Assembly: GCA_003484235.1 (NCBI GenBank)
Contig: DNDP01000110.1
Span: 8,320 to 14,126, forward strand
Length of the DNA: 5,807 nt
Direction: 5' to 3'
Origin: Verrucomicrobiales bacterium
GTDB taxonomy: Bacteria; Verrucomicrobiota; Verrucomicrobiia; Limisphaerales; RI-55
Part shown: positions 1 to 5,145 of the stretch, piece after piece
Layout: each line of letters opens with the position of its first letter
How positions within the stretch are numbered: position 1 is the stretch's first letter
The notes under the pieces: model-generated
The model's database searches: none
Told to the model about the DNA's origin: nothing
The model's input: only the letters and a program-made list of their open reading frames with translations
Program-made: the position numbers and the translations under genes

Positions 1-1
1 C

Positions 2-1609
2 CTCGCCCTCGCCGTCGTCGGGCTCGCTTCGACCTGCCTGGCGGAATACCACCAAAAGATCGTTCGCCAACTGGAACTCGAGGATCCCTCGTTGCCCGCG
101 GAAGTGCGCGGGCTTGGCCAGCCTTCGCTCTGGCACCATCCCGAGCGGGGACCGTTACCCGACCTGCAGCTTTACGTCCGCGAACCCGGCGGCGTGGCCT
201 GGCTGGGCGGTCCCGAAGGCGCGGCGCGGTTCGATCCCTCGGCCACGCATCCCTGGGAGCGATGGCAGTTCTTCGCCGGTCAACGCTGGCTGCGCGACAA
301 CCACGTGCGCAACATCGTCGTGAGCAACGCCCCGGCGGCCACCCGGGTGTGGGTCCGCACCGACAGCGCCGTCGCCGAGATCACGTGGCGGCCGATGACG
401 CTGGCGGAGAAGGCCGCCCATTACGAAGAGCTGATCGAGCGGCATCATGTCCGGCACGGCTTCGTTGCCGACTGCCGGCTGCGTGAACCGGGCAACCTGG
501 AAACGAGCTTCACCACCGACAACGACAATGACGGGCTGTGGACGGCCATGTATCTGGCCGCACAGTCGTTCCGCTTTGCGGTGACCGGCGACGAGGAGGC
601 GCGGGCACGGGCCACGCGGGCATTTGACGCGATCGTGCGGCTGCTCGACATCACGGGGCATCCGGGCTTTCCGGCGCGCAGCTTCGTGACGAAGGACGAG
701 CCGCACGAGGCCGGCGGCGAATGGCATCCCACGCGGGACGGACAGTGGGTCTGGAAGGGCGACACGAGTTCGGACGAAATCGTCGGTCACTACTACGGGC
801 ACGCCCTTTTCCACGATCTCGTCGCGGACGAGGGGCAGCAACGCACCGTGCGCCGGGTGATTGCGGCGATCACCGACCATCTGCTGGCGAACGATTTCGA
901 CCTGCTGGACCTGGACGGCCAGCCCACGCGCTGGGGCCAGTGGTCCGAACGCTACTACGCGACCGAGGAGGGCAAATACGAGCGGGCGCTTCGCTCGCTC
1001 GAACTGCTGGCCGCGCTGCGGGTGGCGGTGCACGTCACCGGCGACGCGCGCTACGAGGCCGCCTACCAGGAGCGGGTGAAGCGGGGTTACGCGGAGTTTG
1101 TGAAGGAGTACCGCCGGTGGCCGGGCGGCGGGGAGATCAACTTTTCCGACGATGAACTGGCCTACCTGTCGTTCGATCCTTTGCTCCGCCATGAGCGCGA
1201 TCCAAAACTCCGCGCCATCTACCTCGACAGCCTGCGGTTCACCTGGAGCCGGATTGAGCCGGACCGCAACCCGCTGTGGAACTACATCTCCGCAGCCAGC
1301 GGGGCCGGTTCCCTGACACGAACCCACCGGAAGGACTCGCGCCTGACGCTGGAGCGGATTCCCTGGCTGCCAATCGAATGGGGCGTCTTCAACAGCCGGC
1401 GGACGGATGTCGAGATGCTGCCGGTTGTGGACCGTCATGGACGCCGCGAACTCGCCGACACCGTGGCCCCTGATGAGCGGCGGACGCACAAGTGGAACGG
1501 CAACCCCTACCAGGCGGATTCAGGCACCGACGGCCGTTCGCTCGAGTGCGGCACCTATTTTCTGCTGCCATACTGGATGGGGCGCCACCACGGCTGGCTC
1601 AAGGATTGA
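2..1609 (+). CDS. Exported protein with propeller-like N-terminal segment and large helical (toroid-like) domain, function unknown; 5' end cut by window
   Basis: The frame is open from base 2, so the gene begins upstream of the window; the TTG at base 92 is almost certainly an internal Leu codon. Counting the codon at base 2 as residue 1, the first 14 residues (LALAVVGLASTCLA) look like the end of a signal peptide, with cleavage before EYHQK. Residues about 55-130 resemble one or two 'two-component regulator propeller' blades (VAWLGGPEGAARFDP, then VWVRTDSAVAEI). Residues about 133-530 form a long helical region rich in aromatic and acidic residues, resembling an (alpha/alpha) toroid of the glycoside hydrolase/lyase type. 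Striking motifs are DNDNDGLW (173-180), DEIVGHYYGH (258-267), WGQWSERYYATEEGKYERAL (311-330) and YQADSGTDGRSLECGTYF (503-520). The family is only vaguely familiar to me from Verrucomicrobiota-type genomes, where it is usually left hypothetical. A glycan-active enzyme is possible, but no catalytic residue can be assigned. The stop lies 39 bases before the transporter start, so the two could be co-transcribed. Confidence 0.8.
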   Translation, partial: LALAVVGLASTCLAEYHQKIVRQLELEDPSLPAEVRGLGQPSLWHHPERGPLPDLQLYVREPGGVAWLGGPEGAARFDPSATHPWERWQFFAGQRWLRDNHVRNIVVSNAPAATRVWVRTDSAVAEITWRPMTLAEKAAHYEELIERHHVRHGFVADCRLREPGNLETSFTTDNDNDGLWTAMYLAAQSFRFAVTGDEEARARATRAFDAIVRLLDITGHPGFPARSFVTKDEPHEAGGEWHPTRDGQWVWKGDTSSDEIVGHYYGHALFHDLVADEGQQRTVRRVIAAITDHLLANDFDLLDLDGQPTRWGQWSERYYATEEGKYERALRSLELLAALRVAVHVTGDARYEAAYQERVKRGYAEFVKEYRRWPGGGEINFSDDELAYLSFDPLLRHERDPKLRAIYLDSLRFTWSRIEPDRNPLWNYISAASGAGSLTRTHRKDSRLTLERIPWLPIEWGVFNSRRTDVEMLPVVDRHGRRELADTVAPDERRTHKWNGNPYQADSGTDGRSLECGTYFLLPYWMGRHHGWLKD

Positions 1610-1648
1610 GGAACCGGCCGAAAACTGCTTTCAACCCGACCGGACGAG

Positions 1649-2644
1649 ATGTCACTGGCTCGCCTGCTTAATCTCCTGGCCAACCTGTTCCCGGTGTGGG
1701 TGCTGCTCGCCGGGGTGCTGGCGTATGTCCGGCCCGCATGGTTCACGTGGTTCAGCGGCGGGTGGATCACCTGGGGGCTCGCGATCATCATGCTCGGGAT
1801 GGGGATCACGCTGTCCGTGGATGACTTCCGGCGCGTGGCGCTGCGGCCGCTGGCGGTGCTGGCCGGCGTGGTGGCGCAGTTCACCATCATGCCGCTGCTC
1901 GGCTGGGGAATTGCGAAGCTGCTGCAGCTCGATGCGGCCCTCGCCGTCGGGTTGATCCTGGTGGCCTGCTGTCCCGGGGGCACGGCGTCGAACGTCGTCA
2001 CCTACATCGCGCGGGCGGATGTCGCGCTCTCGGTGCTGATGACCATGTGCTCGACCCTGGCCGCCGTGATCATGACGCCGACGCTCACGAAGCTGCTGGC
2101 CGGCGCCTACGTGCCGGTCGATTTCTGGGGCCTGCTGCTGGGCACCGTGCAGGTGGTGATCGCGCCGGTGATGACCGGAGTGCTGCTGAACCACTTCGCG
2201 CCGCGTCTGGTCCGCGCCGTGAATCCGGTGGCGCCGCTGGTGTCGGTCCTGTTCATCGCGATGATCTGCGCGAGCATCATCGGGTCGAATGCGGCGGCGT
2301 TGCGCGAGGCGGCCGGCGTGCTGTTTGCCGCCGTGGCGATGCTGCACCTGGGCGGGTTCGGGCTGGGCTACGGGTTCGCCTGGCTGTGCCGGCAGCCGGC
2401 CGTCGTGCGGCAGACCGTATCGATCGAAGTGGGCATGCAAAACTCCGGTCTCGCCGCCGTGCACGCCCGGAACAACTTCGCCGACCTCGCGCTTGCCCCG
2501 CTGCCCGCCGCGATCTCGGCCACCCTCCATTCGATCTTCGGGAGCATCCTGGCGGTCTGGTGGCGGAAGGAAAGCGACCGGCCGGCGATGATGCAGCCGG
2601 CGAATTCCTCACCGCCGGGCGATCGGGAAGGCACGCCTGCGTGA
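1649..2644 (+). CDS. BASS-family (bile acid:sodium symporter, SBF) sodium-coupled organic anion transporter
   Basis: This is a 331-residue inner-membrane protein with about ten hydrophobic segments running from residue 5 to 305, the usual size and shape of bacterial BASS/SBF transporters. Family motifs are clear: LGMGITLSVDDF (49-60), CCPGGTASNVVTYIARADVA (107-126) and SIEVGMQNSGLA (258-269). From memory of the Neisseria meningitidis ASBT structure, the residues binding the two sodium ions are Q77, S114, N115, S128, T132, E260, V261, M263 and Q264; this protein has the same residue at each of those numbers. H294 is also present, but position 295 is Ser where I recall Asn contacting bile acid in the structure. 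The real substrate is unknown: characterised relatives carry pantoate, pyruvate and other organic or keto acids as well as bile acids. The C-terminus (306-331) is a polar tail. The ATG follows gene 1 by 39 bases with only a weak GGA-type ribosome site. The gene converges on the LRR gene. Confidence 0.93.
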   Translation: MSLARLLNLLANLFPVWVLLAGVLAYVRPAWFTWFSGGWITWGLAIIMLGMGITLSVDDFRRVALRPLAVLAGVVAQFTIMPLLGWGIAKLLQLDAALAVGLILVACCPGGTASNVVTYIARADVALSVLMTMCSTLAAVIMTPTLTKLLAGAYVPVDFWGLLLGTVQVVIAPVMTGVLLNHFAPRLVRAVNPVAPLVSVLFIAMICASIIGSNAAALREAAGVLFAAVAMLHLGGFGLGYGFAWLCRQPAVVRQTVSIEVGMQNSGLAAVHARNNFADLALAPLPAAISATLHSIFGSILAVWWRKESDRPAMMQPANSSPPGDREGTPA

Positions 2645-2682
2645 GGGACCGGGCGCTCATTCCCACGCAGAGATACGGAGAA

Positions 2683-3513
2683 TCATCGCGCAATCTTCAG
2701 ACCCGGGCGGGCGGACTGGAGCGCGGCGAGGTCGGCTTCGCTGAGGGGGACCTTTTTCAGGGTCAGCGTCTTGAGGTGCGGAAGATTGTTCGCGTCGGAC
2801 AGCAGCTCTGCCAGGCCGGCGGCGGTGACCTGATTCTGGCTGAGGTTCAATTCCTCGACCTGCAGCGGGGAAAAATGTTTGAGCGTGGCGTCGGTCACGC
2901 TGGTGGAGCCGATCTCCAGCGTTTTGAGCTTTGGCAGCGTCTTGAGCTTGCCGACGCCCTCGCCGGTGATGCCCTTGCAGCCTGACACCAGCAGGTGCTC
3001 GAGGCTGGTGATGCCCGCCAGGCTCTCGAAAGCGCCGTCGGTGACGGTCTTGGTCCAGCCAATGCCCAGGTAACGGAGGTTCTTGAGGTTCGCCAGCGGC
3101 GCGAGGCCGAGGTCCGAGACCCCGGCGATCTCGACGAACAGCCAGTTGACCGTCTGCGAAAGGTTGCCGAGATGGCGGAATGCCGTGTCATCGGCGCCCT
3201 CGATCTCCCACAGCTCGGCCTTCTCAAGCTGCTCGAAGGCCGTGAAGCCGCGCCAGTCGTCGCCCTTGATCTTGAGGTGCGCTCCGCCCTGGATGTGGCC
3301 GCCGGGGCTGATGGTCTTCATGGTGCGGATGTCGGCCGGCGTCTTGTCCTTCCAAAGGTGGACCAGCTGCGGCTTGCCCTCGATCTTGCGGGCGACGGGG
3401 GGAAGGGATTGGAGGATGGCGAGCGCTTCCTCGGGCGTGGCTTTCGGCGTGGCGGCGGGCAACGCGATTGGCGACAGGAGCAGGAGGGCGGCGAGCGAGG
3501 CGGTGGATTTCAT
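2683..3513 (-). CDS. Secreted leucine-rich-repeat protein, function unknown
   Basis: This is a 276-residue protein. The ATG at 3513 is chosen because it opens a good signal peptide (MKSTASLAALLLLSPIALPA, cleaved about residue 21). The open frame upstream to 3699 encodes a Cys/Arg/Pro-rich stretch unlike an N-terminus. After a linker (about 22-90) come seven tandem repeats of roughly 25 residues, starting near 96, 121, 146, 171, 196, 219 and 247. Each has the form LxxLxI/VxxxxxVTDxxLxxLxxLxx, and the protein closes with PGLKIAR. This is the cysteine-containing/RI-like LRR class with T-D/G turns that is abundant in Planctomycetota and Verrucomicrobiota. Such proteins form curved solenoids that bind other proteins or ligands; no enzymatic domain is visible, and no lipobox, anchor or sorting domain was seen. 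The repeat at 219-246 is longer than the rest (about 28 residues, with an extra SDANN). The gene is divergent from the methyltransferase and convergent with the transporter, so it is probably its own transcription unit. Confidence 0.9.
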   Translation of the reverse strand: MKSTASLAALLLLSPIALPAATPKATPEEALAILQSLPPVARKIEGKPQLVHLWKDKTPADIRTMKTISPGGHIQGGAHLKIKGDDWRGFTAFEQLEKAELWEIEGADDTAFRHLGNLSQTVNWLFVEIAGVSDLGLAPLANLKNLRYLGIGWTKTVTDGAFESLAGITSLEHLLVSGCKGITGEGVGKLKTLPKLKTLEIGSTSVTDATLKHFSPLQVEELNLSQNQVTAAGLAELLSDANNLPHLKTLTLKKVPLSEADLAALQSARPGLKIAR

Positions 3514-3544
3514 GTAACGTTGGGTGTTGTGGGTGGGAGCTGAT

Positions 3545-3573
3545 TCGACGTCGCGCACATTCCGAACGTTCAA
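3545..3573 (-). promoter_or_regulatory. Possible ECF-sigma-like promoter for the LRR gene
   Basis: Read on the minus strand, TTGAAC (3573-3568) is followed after 17 bases by CGTCGA (3550-3545), 31 bases before the LRR start codon. TGAAC-N17-CGTCGA resembles the GGAAC-N16/17-CGTC form recognised by many ECF sigma factors, and spacing and position are sensible. The same TTGAAC could serve as a housekeeping -35, with TCGAAT as a poor -10 at 19-base spacing. It was picked by eye, and short matches like this occur by chance in GC-rich DNA. Confidence 0.22.
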
Positions 3574-3630
3574 GGATAAGCACGGCGGATGGCGGGTGAC
3601 ACCATCGGTGCTGCGGATGTGCGTGCATCT

Positions 3631-3655
3631 GGGATCGGGGCCGAAGGCCGGACCC
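3631..3655. other. GC-rich imperfect hairpin in the divergent region
   Basis: GGCC (3639-3642) can pair with GGCC (3646-3649) across a three-base GAA loop. The stem continues imperfectly outward through TC/GG to GGG (3631-3633) paired with CCC (3653-3655), with a two-base bulge and an A-A mismatch. There is no T-tract on either side, so it is not a typical intrinsic terminator. It may be a leader RNA structure or chance pairing in GC-rich DNA. Confidence 0.2.
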
Positions 3656-3736
3656 GGTTTGCGGCATGAACAGACACTTTGCCTACAGCGAGGCTGCACC
3701 GGTGATGCCAGCCAATTGGTTTGCCGCGCATCCGAC

Positions 3737-3743
3737 AGGAGGG
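3737..3743 (+). promoter_or_regulatory. Strong Shine-Dalgarno-like AGGAGGG without a standard start codon at the right distance
   Basis: AGGAGGG is a near-perfect anti-16S match, but the methyltransferase ATG at 3776 lies 32 bases downstream, too far for it to act directly. The only start-like codon at proper spacing in the methyltransferase frame is ATT at 3749-3751, which would add nine residues (ISGGPSQRR). ATT starts are rare (infC is the classic case). The motif may be a chance match. Confidence 0.25.
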
Positions 3744-3775
3744 ATAGGATTTCGGGCGGTCCCTCTCAGCGTCGC

Positions 3776-4426
3776 ATGGCCATTCGTGAACTTGATCTCC
3801 GTCCACCCAAGGTGCCGCTCCCCCCGGAGGTGACCGGCTTCATCGCGGCGGCGCACCGAGCGATGGATTCCTACGACGACGCGCATCCATACCGGGAGAA
3901 GCCCAATTTCGTGCACTGCGATCCCGAGCTGCTCTACCCGGTGCTGGCGGAGGTCACGCGGCGGGAGCTCACCTATGGACGGGTTTTCTGCGAACTGGGC
4001 AGCGGGTTTGGGATGGGCGTCTGTCTGGCCTCGATGCTCGGCTACCGCGCCTACGGGATCGAAATTGACCCAGATGTCGTGCGTTTCTCGCGCGAACTCG
4101 CGCGCAGCCAGGGACTGAACGTCGAAATCTTGGAGACCAGCTACTTCCCCGAGGGTTTCTCCTCTTATCCGGGCGAGGGCGGAGACGGGTTGATCCATCC
4201 GCAGGGCTACCCTCTCGACGGATCGCCACCGCGGCACTGGCCGCGCTACGAGGGGATGGACCACGACACCGACGAGATCGACGTGTTCTTCGTCTATCCC
4301 TGGCCGAAGGAACACGAGCTGTTTCAGGAACTGTTTCACGCGGTCGCGAGTGACGGCGCCGTGCTCGTCGCCTACTACGGTGACGGCGAAATCTGCGCCT
4401 ACCAGAAGCGGATGCCGGAAGACTGA
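3776..4426 (+). CDS. Class I SAM-dependent methyltransferase, substrate unknown
   Basis: This is a 216-residue soluble protein from the ATG at 3776. The SAM-binding motif I is VFCELGSGFGMGVCLASMLG (70-89), followed by the acidic end of strand beta-2 in GIEIDPD (94-100), where E96 or D98 would hold the ribose hydroxyls. The motif IV position reads IDVFFVYPWPKEHEL (168-182): the usual D/N-P-P-Y/W is replaced by YPWP. The last strands are GAVLVAYYG (194-202). A roughly 40-residue insert (121-165), rich in Gly, Pro, Tyr and His, sits between the first half of the Rossmann fold and motif IV and probably forms a lid or substrate site. Small cytosolic class I enzymes of this type are often annotated only as 'methyltransferase domain-containing'. 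The frame is open further upstream (from about 3524), but that sequence looks noncoding. No good ribosome site lies just before the ATG. The aldolase gene follows after 79 bases on the same strand. Confidence 0.85.
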   Translation: MAIRELDLRPPKVPLPPEVTGFIAAAHRAMDSYDDAHPYREKPNFVHCDPELLYPVLAEVTRRELTYGRVFCELGSGFGMGVCLASMLGYRAYGIEIDPDVVRFSRELARSQGLNVEILETSYFPEGFSSYPGEGGDGLIHPQGYPLDGSPPRHWPRYEGMDHDTDEIDVFFVYPWPKEHELFQELFHAVASDGAVLVAYYGDGEICAYQKRMPED

Positions 4427-4444
4427 AACTTTCGGCTCCCTCCA

Positions 4445-4464
4445 CGAGCTCCAACTTCGGCTCG
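4445..4464. other. Small hairpin in the methyltransferase-aldolase gap
   Basis: CGAGC (4445-4449) pairs perfectly with GCTCG (4460-4464), plus a T-G pair inside, leaving a loop of about eight bases. The following bases are not T-rich, so any termination would be weak. The 79-base gap also has a near direct repeat, AACTTTCGGCTC (4427-4438) and AACTTCGGCTC (4453-4463). The function is unknown, and it could be chance. Confidence 0.2.
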
Positions 4465-4505
4465 CACTGCCGACTCCACGGGACAATCCTTTCGCCTGCC
4501 GCTCC

Positions 4506-5135
4506 ATGAACGAACTGACCGACCAGCTTGCCGCTCTGCGAATCATACCGGTGGTCGCCATTGACTCCGCCGACGATGCCATGCCGTTGGCCGATGCCCT
4601 GATTGCCGGCGGCCTGCCCTGTGCCGAGATCACCCTCCGCACCGAGGATGGCTTGAAGGCGATCCGTCGCTTGCGCGACCGCAGGGAACTGCTCGTCGGC
4701 GCCGGCACCGTCCATTCGGCAAAGCAGGCCTCGGAGTCGGTGGAGGCCGGGGCGCGCTTCATCGTCTCGCCGGGTTTCAATCCCCGCACCGTCGCCTGGT
4801 GCCTGGAGAACCGGGTGCCAGTGTTCCCCGGCATCGCCACGCCGACCGACTTGGAGTCGGCGCTCGAGTTCGGGCTGACGGTGGTGAAGTTCTTCCCGGC
4901 CGAGACGCTGGGCGGCGTCAGGACGTTGAAGGCGTTCAGCGGTCCCTATGGCGGGATGAAGTTCATCCCGACCGGCGGAATCAGTCCGGCGAACCTTGCC
5001 GACTACCTGAAACTGGAATGCGTGGTCGCCTGCGGAGGGAGCTGGATGGTCAGCCCGGCCATGTTGATGGAAGGGCGGTTCGACGAGATCCAACGGCTGA
5101 CCGCCGAAGCCGTGGGGCTGGCCGTTAAGAAGTGA
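4506..5135 (+). CDS. eda: 2-dehydro-3-deoxy-phosphogluconate (KDPG) / 4-hydroxy-2-oxoglutarate aldolase
   Basis: This 209-residue class I aldolase matches the usual length of Eda (E. coli about 213). It splits KDPG into pyruvate and glyceraldehyde 3-phosphate in the Entner-Doudoroff or uronate pathways; relatives act on KDPGal or 4-hydroxy-2-oxoglutarate. Family hallmarks are present in order: IIPVVAI (13-19), the catalytic Glu41 and Arg45 in AEITLRT, GAGTV with Thr68 (65-69), SPGFNP (88-93), FPGIATPTDLE (107-117), the Schiff-base Lys128 in VVKFFPAE (126-133), and the phosphate-binding KFIPTGGI (152-159) followed by GGSWM (177-181). Glu41, Arg45, Thr68 and Lys128 match E45, R49, T73 and K133 of the E. 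coli enzyme. The ATG at 4506 is chosen because homology begins a few residues after it; the open frame from 4350 overlaps the methyltransferase out of frame. There is no clear Shine-Dalgarno. The sulfatase starts 10 bases after the stop, so the two genes are very likely co-transcribed. The exact substrate cannot be read from sequence. Confidence 0.93.
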   Translation: MNELTDQLAALRIIPVVAIDSADDAMPLADALIAGGLPCAEITLRTEDGLKAIRRLRDRRELLVGAGTVHSAKQASESVEAGARFIVSPGFNPRTVAWCLENRVPVFPGIATPTDLESALEFGLTVVKFFPAETLGGVRTLKAFSGPYGGMKFIPTGGISPANLADYLKLECVVACGGSWMVSPAMLMEGRFDEIQRLTAEAVGLAVKK

Positions 5136-5145
5136 TTTGGAAACC

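Larger units (their letters stand above)
3514..3775. other. Divergent intergenic region between the LRR and methyltransferase genes
   Basis: These 262 bases must carry both promoters of the divergent pair. Frames are open through it on both strands, but their translations are rich in Cys, Arg, Ser and Pro and show no recognisable domain, so I treat it as noncoding. It contains the ECF-like motif, a GC-rich hairpin (3631-3655), two 8-base palindromes (GAACGTTC at 3564-3571 and CCAATTGG at 3712-3719) and a strong Shine-Dalgarno-like AGGAGGG (3737-3743). For the methyltransferase, a weak -35/-10 pair is TTGCCG (3721-3726) and TAGGAT (3745-3750) with 18-base spacing, which would put the transcript start about 20 bases before the ATG. 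Confidence 0.6.

Noticed and set aside
20..46. Lipoprotein signal at the Cys in LASTCLA of the first protein
   Set aside because: The residues before the Cys (A-S-T) do not fit a lipobox well; signal peptidase I cleavage after CLA is more likely.
92..94. TTG start for the first gene
   Set aside because: The frame continues to the window edge and encodes a signal-peptide-like segment just upstream, so the true start is outside the window.
155..1489. Long minus-strand open frame (444 codons) opposite the first gene
   Set aside because: It is an Arg/Pro/Gly/His-rich translation with no recognisable domain, lying wholly opposite a gene with a signal peptide and ordered motifs. Long antisense frames are expected in GC-rich coding DNA.
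1652..2530. Minus-strand frame (292 codons) opposite the transporter
   Set aside because: Its His/Arg/Gln/Gly-rich composition is the typical shadow of a hydrophobic membrane-protein gene.
2047..2985. Plus-strand frame running through the transporter end into the LRR gene
   Set aside because: It spans two well-supported genes in another frame or strand, and its composition is Arg/Ala/Gly-rich without a domain.
3514..3699. N-terminal extension of the LRR protein to 3699
   Set aside because: The extension would bury the signal peptide and is Cys/Arg/Pro-rich.
3564..3719. Eight-base palindromes GAACGTTC and CCAATTGG as operators
   Set aside because: The symmetry does not extend beyond eight bases and neither is repeated elsewhere in the region, so chance is likely.
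4350..4505. N-terminal extension of the aldolase to 4350
   Set aside because: It overlaps the methyltransferase end out of frame, and family homology begins only after 4506.
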